From the NCBI GenBank assembly GCA_905478065.1, contig CAJQGZ010000024.1:1-50597 (forward strand): DNA of 50,597 bases, written 5' to 3'. Under the pieces are notes generated by a model. That model had not been told where the DNA came from. It searched no databases and worked only from the letters and a program-made list of their open reading frames with translations. The stretch's first letter is position 1, and the number at the start of each line of letters is the position of its first letter. The position numbers and the translations under genes are program-made. Source of the DNA: an uncultured bacterium. Lineage in GTDB: Bacteria; Fidelibacterota; Marinisomatia; Marinisomatales; UBA1611. This document shows positions 44,387 to 50,597 of this stretch, one piece after another.

Positions 44387-46966
44387 ATGGCATTTAGATA
44401 TAAGATACTTATTCATTTATTTTGGATCATTGCTGTAAATGATATTTCCTATGCTGATATTATAATAAAAAAAAATACTACTTGGACTCGCAATAGAACG
44501 CTGAGTGAAAATGTCATTGTTCAACCAAATTCAGTCCTAACAATAAATGCTGGCGTTAGTATATATGTGCAAAATAAAGTTCCTAATAATGAAGATACAA
44601 CTCGCATTCAAATTTTAGTTTTAGGTGCTCTTAATATTTTAGGAAGTGCTGATGATCTCGTTTACATTGGGCCGCGCGGCACTTTAAGTGAAAAAAAATA
44701 TTGGGATGGAATAAAATTTGAATCCTCTCATTCCAAGAGCAATATTAACTTTTTGAAAATATCAAACGCTGAAAAAGGCTTAGATATTAAATCCCCAATT
44801 AAAGTTTCCAATACTAAAATTCAATTTTGCAATAATAATGGCATTTATATTGAAAGCAAAAATAACGACTTAATTGAAATTGAAAATGTCACTATTAGTC
44901 AATGCGAAAATGTCTCTCTCTTAATTGAAAAAGGTAATATAAATCTTGATTGGGTAGACATAAATAGAGGGGGAGGTGTTGGACTAGTAAATAATACCTA
45001 TGGTATGGTAACAATTAACAATATGAAAGTTCATCTGAATTTAGATAATGGCATTGTTAACTATGGACATTTGACAGCATCAAATATATATATAAGTCAA
45101 AACAGACATGGACTTGTCCTTTCACCAGGTATAAGTATTATTACTTATGCTGACATTATTAATAATCGTTCAAATGGAATTTTGGTTGGTGGTGGTAGTA
45201 AGGTAAATATGGAGTATTGCACGATACAAACAAATGGCGGTTATGGTCTTGAGTTAACCGATTGGAGCGAGAATGGACATCTTAACTCTTGGACAAAAAG
45301 TTCGCGTCCTTTTATAGAGATATCTAATAGTAATTTTATTGATAATTATAAAACGACTGTTCTTGATAATTTTAGATATAATAATATATGGTCAAATTGG
45401 TCAGATATTGAATATAGCGGTAGTGGATGGGTAAATAATTTTGAACGAAAAATCAAAAGAGAAGTACCTTTTGGTAGAATTGGTTGGATAAGTTTTGATT
45501 ATAATTCAAATGATGGTGGAAATGAATTTAGTTGGCAGCCTTGTACAGGTAAAAGCGTTTGGTCTCCAGTATTTGAAGTGCAAAATTCCAGGGAGCAGAC
45601 TTTAACGTATTTAAACGCTCCCTTTCAATGCGGTTGGAATTCTCTAGCAGGGAAGAATTCGAATAGTTGGTTGAAGTATAGAAAGCACACTGGGCTATTA
45701 GATAGTACTGAGCAATATGTAGATTGGTCTATAAAAAAAATGAATCTTGTTTCTTCAAATGACTATTATTTGAAACATTACTTTAAATCTACCTATCTGC
45801 CATCAGATGATAGCGTGTTGGTTGTAAAACCTGCTGTAGAAAATTTTCAACTTCGTTTTTATCACGGTGGCGAAGAAATTTCTAGCTATTCAAATAATGA
45901 TGATGTTTTTTTAAATAACAATTATTGGTCTTCTTCAAAAAATGAAAATCGATTAATTAACCAACATGGTAAATCAGATTTAGCAATTAAAAATCAAATT
46001 ACAAATTTAATAGAAACTGGACTTTCGAACTTATCTAAAAATACTGAACTAAAAATAAATTCACCTACCAAAGGTCTTGCATACCAAGAAGTTAAAAATG
46101 TAGAAATAACCTGGGATACACATGATTGGGTTCCTTTAGTTAATTTACATGTTAGTGTTGATGGTGGTGCCAATTGGAGTCTAATTGAAGAGCATGTACC
46201 TAATAAAGGTAAGTATGATTGGTGGAACAACCTTATTGTGGGAGATAAATTTTTAATTAAAGTTGAAGATTCATTTAATAAAGAGAATTCAAATGTTTCA
46301 GGACCATGCAAAGTAATCGTCAATAAAACACCTTTGATTCAAGTCTCAACAAAGACTTTAAATTTTATTACAGAGAAAAACACTTTAGAGTTTTCGATAA
46401 TTAATAATGGTGGTGGTTTATTAATGTGGTCTTTATCAGCTAATGAAAATTGGTTGTATTTCGATAAAAGAAAAGGCTCTACAAAGAAAAAATCTAATTG
46501 TGCTGTAAAAGTTAAAAGGTCAGGTTTAAAAACAGGGAAATATTATGGAAATATTAATATTCAATCGAACGCAGGTTCAAAAGTGATTCCAGTCGAGTTA
46601 ATTGTTGCCAAGCCATCCTTATATATTGATACAAAATATTTATCTTTTGATTCTACAAAGGCAACACAAACTTTTAACATTAGAAACTTTGGTGGAGGAA
46701 CGCTGACCTGGTCAATTGACCCAGCTGTGAAATGGATAAAAGCAGTCCCAAATGAGGGTATTGTACAGTCAGCAACATCTGTAAAAATTTTAATAGATCG
46801 TTCAAAACTTAAAATAGGTGAAAATGAAGCTAAATTAACCTTAAAAACAAATGTAGGCGAACAAACTATAGATTTAGAAGCAATACGTCTAAAAAGCTTT
46901 ATTCAAGATACTGTACGAACGGATTTTAGCCCTTGGCACTGGATGTATCAGTATGAAGTCTATTAA
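44387..46966 (+). CDS. Secreted beta-helix and BACON-domain protein
   Basis: The 859-residue protein has a signal peptide ('LIHLFWIIAVNDISYAD'), then a right-handed parallel beta-helix (about residues 30-330) with repeated N-x-x-I/x-N rungs such as 'NNGIYIES', 'NGIVNYG' and 'NGILVGGGS'. A central beta region (about 330-560) and an Ig-like piece ('ITWDTHDWVPLVNLHVSVDG') are followed by two BACON-type domains (about 645-735 and 740-830, 'LEFSIINNGGGLLMWSLSAN' and 'NIRNFGGGTLTWSID'). No NPFNP tail is present, unlike the other large secreted proteins here. It may be a carbohydrate-binding or carbohydrate-processing surface protein, but the enzyme class is not readable. Confidence 0.75.
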   Translation: MAFRYKILIHLFWIIAVNDISYADIIIKKNTTWTRNRTLSENVIVQPNSVLTINAGVSIYVQNKVPNNEDTTRIQILVLGALNILGSADDLVYIGPRGTLSEKKYWDGIKFESSHSKSNINFLKISNAEKGLDIKSPIKVSNTKIQFCNNNGIYIESKNNDLIEIENVTISQCENVSLLIEKGNINLDWVDINRGGGVGLVNNTYGMVTINNMKVHLNLDNGIVNYGHLTASNIYISQNRHGLVLSPGISIITYADIINNRSNGILVGGGSKVNMEYCTIQTNGGYGLELTDWSENGHLNSWTKSSRPFIEISNSNFIDNYKTTVLDNFRYNNIWSNWSDIEYSGSGWVNNFERKIKREVPFGRIGWISFDYNSNDGGNEFSWQPCTGKSVWSPVFEVQNSREQTLTYLNAPFQCGWNSLAGKNSNSWLKYRKHTGLLDSTEQYVDWSIKKMNLVSSNDYYLKHYFKSTYLPSDDSVLVVKPAVENFQLRFYHGGEEISSYSNNDDVFLNNNYWSSSKNENRLINQHGKSDLAIKNQITNLIETGLSNLSKNTELKINSPTKGLAYQEVKNVEITWDTHDWVPLVNLHVSVDGGANWSLIEEHVPNKGKYDWWNNLIVGDKFLIKVEDSFNKENSNVSGPCKVIVNKTPLIQVSTKTLNFITEKNTLEFSIINNGGGLLMWSLSANENWLYFDKRKGSTKKKSNCAVKVKRSGLKTGKYYGNINIQSNAGSKVIPVELIVAKPSLYIDTKYLSFDSTKATQTFNIRNFGGGTLTWSIDPAVKWIKAVPNEGIVQSATSVKILIDRSKLKIGENEAKLTLKTNVGEQTIDLEAIRLKSFIQDTVRTDFSPWHWMYQYEVY

Positions 46967-46970
46967 TATT

Positions 46971-47093
46971 TTAGTCTTTGAGGCTTTTTATATACATTAT
47001 TGGTAGTATCAGTAATAAGACTGGGAAGATGTTAAACCACCACAATGCAATAGATGATAAAATAACTAATATTATAATAAGTTTTTGGCTCAT
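46971..47093 (-). CDS. Small hydrophobic protein (40 residues), convergent with the BACON gene
   Basis: On the minus strand, ATG 47093-47091 to TAA 46973-46971 encodes 40 residues beginning 'MSQKLIIILVILSSIALWWF'. It is a nearly all-hydrophobic single or double span with a basic end ('YIKSLKD'). It ends 4 bases from the BACON gene stop and fills most of the 160-base gap before 47127. There is no clear ribosome site. It matches the style of other small membrane proteins in this genome, so I list it as a candidate gene. Confidence 0.45.
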   Translation of the reverse strand: MSQKLIIILVILSSIALWWFNIFPVLLLILPIMYIKSLKD

Positions 47094-47126
47094 ACTTGAA
47101 TACAAAACTTAACAATTAATAAATAA

Positions 47127-47645
47127 ATGAAACTTAACTTATCTCAATTTCTAGCGCTACTGATAGCTATTGGTGTCGTTATGCTTTTTATTTTTGGACC
47201 TGAAAGAGAATATCTACCACCCAAAAAAGTTGTCAATAAATATGATGAAGTATTAATAAAAAACAAAAAATCTAATAAAATTAAAAAATCCATCATCTCG
47301 ACATTAGAATTAATAGCCTATAAAGAATGGTCTTTGGACTCTTTAATTTTAATCGAAAAAAAATATGAAAGTATGGATTCTGTTTTAATTCAAAGACTTG
47401 AAGATATAAAATTTGAGTTTGGTTACAGTGAAATGTTAAAAAAAGTAAATCAAGAGAAAGGTCTGAGATTAGATTCCACTAACACAAGAGAACCTAACTT
47501 AAATATTGAACTAGAAAAGCTAATTATCAAACATGAACTTGATTCTTTACTCTATGCATTGAGTTCTCATAGAAAATCATTAGACACGCTGCGATCATTA
47601 AGCCGTTATAAATTTTATTTAAAGCAACCACGGTTTGGTCAATGA
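47127..47645 (+). CDS. Single-span membrane protein, unknown function
   Basis: The 172-residue protein has one N-terminal hydrophobic segment (about residues 6-22, 'SQFLALLIAIGVVMLFIFG'). A Lys-rich cytoplasmic or periplasmic region ('NKKSNKIKKSII') and a helical, coiled-coil-like stretch ('EKLIIKHELDSLLYALSSHR') follow. There is no recognisable domain. The start of the next gene lies 4 bases beyond its stop, and the gene after that starts 1 base after the second, so 47127-49087 forms a three-gene unit. Confidence 0.6.
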   Translation: MKLNLSQFLALLIAIGVVMLFIFGPEREYLPPKKVVNKYDEVLIKNKKSNKIKKSIISTLELIAYKEWSLDSLILIEKKYESMDSVLIQRLEDIKFEFGYSEMLKKVNQEKGLRLDSTNTREPNLNIELEKLIIKHELDSLLYALSSHRKSLDTLRSLSRYKFYLKQPRFGQ

Positions 47646-47649
47646 TGTT

Positions 47650-48603
47650 ATGAATTATGATATAATAAAGCGGCTTATATTAATTGAATCTAGCAGTAAA
47701 TATAACGACAATGATTTATTTATAAAGCTTGAAGAGTGCCTTGAGAAAATTAATAAAGAAGGTATGATGGTTTTAAATGATTTTTCTTATTTTCATCGAT
47801 TTATCAATGATGGTATTAAATCTCAATACATTGATTTTCGACTCCATTTTGCGATTATAATATTTCAAATATTATTTATTTTAGTAACAACATTTTTTGG
47901 CTTAATTAATGGAGTTTTTAATTTAGTTATTATCACAGTATTGATTATGGTACAATCTGTTTTTGTTTGGGCTTTCTCCGCTTTTGATAGGCAAATATTA
48001 TTTCTAAATAAAGTTAGAAAATGGACTAACCATTTGTCTAGTGATATAGAATTAATAAATTTTTTATCAGTAGAATCTCTTAATGACTTTTCTGAGTTAG
48101 TACCTTTTGATGAAAAACAATATGCAAAACTTTGGCTTAAGGAAATGTCAACGAGTATGAATCATGATTGGGGAGATATTAGTATAGAAATTTTGCCATC
48201 TGAAAAATCATCTATCCCTCGAATGAGAGTAATCCTAGGAGGAATTAGAAAGTCAGTTCAGCAAGCTAGGGATTATGGTTTCGCAGATAAAGATAATGAG
48301 GAAACACCTAACACCCTTTTGATAACCTTGTTCCTTTTCTCAAGAAAAAAAGAAATCAGGTTTTTCGGTTTAGAAAACGAGAAAATGGCTATTGATAGTA
48401 GAGTAAATCAATTAAACAGTCACCTGGAACTATTATTTGGGAAAAGAAAGACACCACCAATTTTTTTCGACAAAAACAGTCAAACTTGGATTTCGAAAAT
48501 TAATATTATAGATCGTTCTAGTACTGAACGCAATAATATTAGACAATGTCTTGGCGTTTTTAAAAAGATTGTAAATTCATATGTTGGTCATAACGCTATT
48601 TAG
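47650..48603 (+). CDS. Two-span membrane protein, unknown function
   Basis: I start it at ATG 47650 (317 residues, 'MNYDIIKRLILIESSSK'); an in-frame TTG at 47635 overlaps the preceding gene. Two adjacent hydrophobic segments (about residues 66-88 and 91-112, 'IIIFQILFILVTTFFGL') place a cytoplasmic N-terminal helix and a long C-terminal domain on the same side. The C-terminal part is mixed alpha/beta ('SVQQARDYGFADKDNEETPN', 'LLITLFLFSRKKEIRFFG'). No family is recognised. The next gene starts 1 base after its stop. Confidence 0.6.
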   Translation: MNYDIIKRLILIESSSKYNDNDLFIKLEECLEKINKEGMMVLNDFSYFHRFINDGIKSQYIDFRLHFAIIIFQILFILVTTFFGLINGVFNLVIITVLIMVQSVFVWAFSAFDRQILFLNKVRKWTNHLSSDIELINFLSVESLNDFSELVPFDEKQYAKLWLKEMSTSMNHDWGDISIEILPSEKSSIPRMRVILGGIRKSVQQARDYGFADKDNEETPNTLLITLFLFSRKKEIRFFGLENEKMAIDSRVNQLNSHLELLFGKRKTPPIFFDKNSQTWISKINIIDRSSTERNNIRQCLGVFKKIVNSYVGHNAI

Positions 48604-48604
48604 A

Positions 48605-49087
48605 ATGAAATATAAAAAGATAGCTCTTTATGCTATAATATTACTTTTTTCAAATCCAATTTTTGGACAAAAATACTTTTTTGAGGGAGACCCTCAGTCA
48701 GTTTTTGAAGAGGGAAACTTCAAACAAAATTATAATACAGGCCTGTTTTTTTTCAATACTAATCAATGGAAAATAGCGATAAAGTTTTTTAATAGATGCA
48801 GCGAGCTTACAAGAAAAAAAACAGTTCATTATAAACCCTTAGTTTGGTCTTACATTTATACTGGTAAATACAATCTTGCCAAAAAATTAATTCCGAAAAT
48901 AAAAAACAAAAAACATAATCAAATAATTCGTTTACTTATAAAAGATTTGCAAAAATTGCCAAAGAGGAAAAAAGTCAGTAAAGATGAGATTGATAGGAAC
49001 TATAAAAGCAAAAAAGATTTGATAAAAAAAACTAGAGAGAATATAATTGCTCTTGCAAAGCTAAAAGTAATTGATTTTGGAAGTTAA
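48605..49087 (+). CDS. Secreted TPR-like protein
   Basis: The start is ATG 48605, two bases after the upstream stop; an earlier ATG at 48581 overlaps that gene. The 160-residue protein has a signal ('YAIILLFSNPIFGQK'), then helical pairs resembling a degenerate TPR ('NTGLFFFNTNQWKIAIKFFN' and 'WSYIYTGKYNLAKKLI'). A strongly basic, helical C-terminal half ('LPKRKKVSKDEIDRNYKSKK') follows. It is probably periplasmic. It is the last gene of the 47127-49087 unit and convergent with the TerB-like gene (11-base gap). Confidence 0.6.
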   Translation: MKYKKIALYAIILLFSNPIFGQKYFFEGDPQSVFEEGNFKQNYNTGLFFFNTNQWKIAIKFFNRCSELTRKKTVHYKPLVWSYIYTGKYNLAKKLIPKIKNKKHNQIIRLLIKDLQKLPKRKKVSKDEIDRNYKSKKDLIKKTRENIIALAKLKVIDFGS

Positions 49088-49098
49088 ATAAGTCGTTA

Positions 49099-49521
49099 TT
49101 ATTCGATTTCAATCTTTATATCAAGTGTTTTCTCAGCGAGAGAAACAATATCCATTTCAGAAGTCATTACGATACCATCGGCTTCTACAATATCTGCAAT
49201 CATGGGCCCAATTGAATCTATTTGATCCTTAGATAAGAGTGCTTTAATCCTTTCTAGGGTAGATAGAATATATGCTAGCCTTTGTTCATTGTTTTGCAAC
49301 GATAGAACTTTGTGTGCTTGAGAATAATATTTCTCTGACCTTTCAGAAGAATTTTCTGGGAATAATTTTGATATAGCATTTATCCAAGACTCTTTTTCTT
49401 CATAACTAGCTTGTTGATCAGCAATTTGTATTGCAGCAAAAAGATGAGTCACCGATTCGAGAGGTGACATTTCCTCAGGCTGATTTATTTCTTCTTTCCT
49501 GCTAGAGCTAAAAATACCCAT
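49099..49521 (-). CDS. TerB-like helical protein
   Basis: The start is ATG 49521 (140 residues, 'MGIFSSSRKEEINQPEE'); an earlier ATG at 49548 overlaps the BolA gene. The mostly helical body with 'VTHLFAAIQIADQQASYEE', 'KESWINAISKLFPE' and a later 'ADIVEADGIVMTSEMDIVSL' matches the acidic repeat pattern of TerB/DjlA-N-type domains, in which 'aDG.i...E...l' turns bind metal or partners. The function is likely a stress or chaperone-related adapter, unproven. It follows the BolA gene by 4 bases on the same strand. Confidence 0.7.
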   Translation of the reverse strand: MGIFSSSRKEEINQPEEMSPLESVTHLFAAIQIADQQASYEEKESWINAISKLFPENSSERSEKYYSQAHKVLSLQNNEQRLAYILSTLERIKALLSKDQIDSIGPMIADIVEADGIVMTSEMDIVSLAEKTLDIKIEIE

Positions 49522-49525
49522 GGTC

Positions 49526-49798
49526 TTAGTTTTTTTTCCATTCATCATTGGTAAACGTTTTCATGCTGAAGGCATGTATTTCATGTTTCATGAGATCTCC
49601 AAGTGAGGCATAAACTAATTTATGTCTTTCTATTAAGGATTTATCCGTGAAATCGTTGGAAACAATTATAGCTTCTAGGTGAAAGCCGCCATCATGTTGT
49701 TCATGATTTAGATGCCTACCAGTGAAGTCTTTTATTTCAAAATGATCAAGGTTTAAAGAAGATTTTAAAGTCTGTTTGATTTTATCGCCAATATCCAT
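49526..49798 (-). CDS. BolA-family protein
   Basis: The 90-residue protein shows the class II-KH-like BolA fold: 'DIGDKIKQTLKSSLNLDHFE', 'GGFHLEAIIVSNDFTDKSLI', 'ERHKLVYASLGDLMKHEIHA' and 'FSMKTFTNDEW'. The conserved His of 'ERH' and the 'H-A-f-s-m-k-t' end are present. BolA/IbaG proteins pair with monothiol glutaredoxins in Fe-S cluster handling and can bind DNA. It heads a two-gene unit with the TerB-like gene and diverges from the DUF1232 gene across 35 bases. Confidence 0.9.
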   Translation of the reverse strand: MDIGDKIKQTLKSSLNLDHFEIKDFTGRHLNHEQHDGGFHLEAIIVSNDFTDKSLIERHKLVYASLGDLMKHEIHAFSMKTFTNDEWKKN

Positions 49799-49833
49799 TA
49801 GTATATTTTATTTTATATGTTAAAATTAAGTTA

Positions 49834-50220
49834 ATGAATATATCTAAAATATTTCAATTAACCGAAGAAGATAAAGCGCATTATCTTACACTGATAGATA
49901 AAATCGACCTAAACAAATCTTCCGAAATAATCCAGTCTCTTAACTTAAAACTCGATAATCTTGTATCTTCAAAAAAGTTAAATACTATTGAAACAGATCT
50001 TATTAAAAATGTTTCAGTTCTTTTAAGTATTTATCAAACTTACCCAGATTTAACAGAATCGATAAAGAAAAGAATTATTTTTGCTATTTCTTACTTTTGC
50101 GACTCTGATGATGATATACCAGATATCGTACCAGGTATTGGATATCTAGATGATGCTGTAGTAGCTAGGTGGATTATTGATTCAATTAGCGCTGATTTAC
50201 CAGCGGTGAGTTTAGCTTAG
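49834..50220 (+). CDS. DUF1232/YkvA-like protein
   Basis: The 128-residue protein has a C-terminal block 'FAISYFCDSDDDIPDIVPGI' followed by 'GYLDDAVVARWIIDSI', which corresponds to the DUF1232 signature (Y-f-x-s-P-x-D-l-I-P-D-f-x-p-v-x-G-y-l-D-D). The usual membrane anchoring is through this amphipathic helix. The Pro in the first part is replaced by Asp/Ser. The function of the family is unknown. It diverges from BolA and is convergent with the zinc-ribbon gene (5-base gap). Confidence 0.82.
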   Translation: MNISKIFQLTEEDKAHYLTLIDKIDLNKSSEIIQSLNLKLDNLVSSKKLNTIETDLIKNVSVLLSIYQTYPDLTESIKKRIIFAISYFCDSDDDIPDIVPGIGYLDDAVVARWIIDSISADLPAVSLA

Positions 50221-50225
50221 TCTCT

Positions 50226-50438
50226 TTACTCTTCTTCTGAATTCATTGCTTGGAAATCTTCTTCTGAAAACTGCCATTTGCACTTATAACACCACCATGG
50301 CTTGCCGTAGTACGAGGGACTATTTTCTACAAGCTCAAGAGAATTATTACATTTGGGACAATCTTTTTTTGTTCCTGGTTCTGGCCATTTGTAATCATGC
50401 CTATATTTTAGGCCATCTTCAAAAGTGTGATGTTTCAT
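50226..50438 (-). CDS. Small zinc-ribbon protein
   Basis: The 70-residue protein contains 'KKDCPKCNNSLELVE' and 'PWWCYKCKWQFSEEDF', two Cys-X2-Cys knuckles 21 residues apart, making a single zinc ribbon. The N-terminus is His-rich ('MKHHTFEDGLKYRHDY') and the end is acidic. No enzyme domain is attached. Zinc ribbons of this size bind nucleic acid or proteins. It begins 5 bases from the convergent DUF1232 stop, and another minus-strand gene ends upstream. Confidence 0.75.
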   Translation of the reverse strand: MKHHTFEDGLKYRHDYKWPEPGTKKDCPKCNNSLELVENSPSYYGKPWWCYKCKWQFSEEDFQAMNSEEE

Positions 50439-50482
50439 ATAGTTAAAATTACAATGATAAATTAATGCTTAGAATAAAAAAT

Positions 50483-50596
50483 TTAGCTTATTTGAAAAAC
50501 TAAAAAAACTGCCATTAAAATCAAACTAACCGCGGTTAGTCTCTTTACCATGAATTGAGCATCTAAGGTTTTGGTTTCTCTAACGTAATGATCATA
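50483..50596 (-). CDS. C-terminal end of a membrane protein (partial)
   Basis: An open frame on the minus strand enters from the window edge and stops at TAA 50485-50483. The visible 37 residues begin 'YDHYVRETKTLDAQFMVKRL' and end with a hydrophobic run ('AVSLILMAVFLVFQIS'), a tail-type transmembrane segment. The rest of the protein lies outside the window and no family can be assigned. It is upstream of the zinc-ribbon gene on the same strand. Confidence 0.5.
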   Translation of the reverse strand, partial: YDHYVRETKTLDAQFMVKRLTAVSLILMAVFLVFQIS

Positions 50597-50597
50597 G

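Noticed and set aside
45994-46323. 109-residue minus-strand frame opposite the BACON gene
   Set aside because: It lies fully inside a well-supported gene and shows no domain or start signal.
1-50597. tRNA, rRNA or riboswitch
   Set aside because: No conserved T-loop, anticodon stem or rRNA-like block was found on reading; small RNAs cannot be excluded by eye.

Overview
The window is AT-rich and densely packed. Convergent genes are often separated by only 3-20 bases, and many genes overlap by 1-19 bases. I see no rRNA, tRNA, CRISPR array, transposase or phage structural gene. Three large secreted proteins (ends at 2833, 30685 and 34693) finish with the 'NPFNP...GMYIYTI...MVLLK' type of C-terminal sorting domain. 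Together with a LolA-like protein, outer-envelope lipoproteins, BACON domains and many small single-span proteins, this points to a Gram-negative marine bacterium of the FCB group. Candidatus Marinimicrobia (SAR406) is my best guess. The assignment rests on protein style only, not on a marker gene.

Layout. 0-3.9 kb: a partial SHOCT-like gene, a small basic secreted protein, an M6 secreted metalloprotease and three small membrane proteins. 3.8-11.2 kb: mostly housekeeping genes, namely PEP carboxylase, an MFS-like transporter, endonuclease III, an FAD amine-oxidase-like protein, a hypoxanthine/uracil DNA glycosylase and an HExxH lipoprotein-like protein. 11.2-14.9 kb: a mini SSB-like protein, a TPR lipoprotein, an SCxGH protein, a DUF885-like protein and a cold-shock protein. 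15-23.1 kb: an SGNH hydrolase, a methyltransferase, DUF805, DUF1543, then an unusual accessory stretch. That stretch holds three proteins sharing one N-terminal anchor (a fourth copy is at 2.9-3.2 kb), two adjacent PD-(D/E)XK nucleases, a PKD protein and a spore-photoproduct-lyase-like radical SAM enzyme. 23.3-34.7 kb: two giant modular surface proteins. 34.7-38.2 kb: a fatty-acid hydroxylase-type membrane enzyme, then a methyltransferase and acetoacetyl-CoA synthetase on the minus strand. 38.3-43.8 kb: a putative outer-membrane protein, then a five-gene, translationally coupled minus-strand operon (PPOX-family, CrtC/AttH-like lipoprotein, ABC ATPase, ABC-2 permease, LolA-like). 43.9-50.6 kb: secreted and membrane unknowns, a beta-helix/BACON protein, TerB-like, BolA, DUF1232 and a zinc-ribbon protein.

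Themes. Several genes between 7.9 and 21.8 kb handle nucleic acid or DNA damage: Nth, the deaminated-base glycosylase, an SSB-tailed protein, two RecB/Cas4-type nucleases and an SPL-like lyase. They lie in separate operons, so a joint pathway is only inference. The best candidates for something undescribed are the shared-leader protein family built from interchangeable beta-repeat and coiled-coil modules, one member of which is 3 bases upstream of the nuclease pair; the SSB-tailed mini protein with its flanking inverted repeats; and the ABC/lipocalin/LolA envelope operon.
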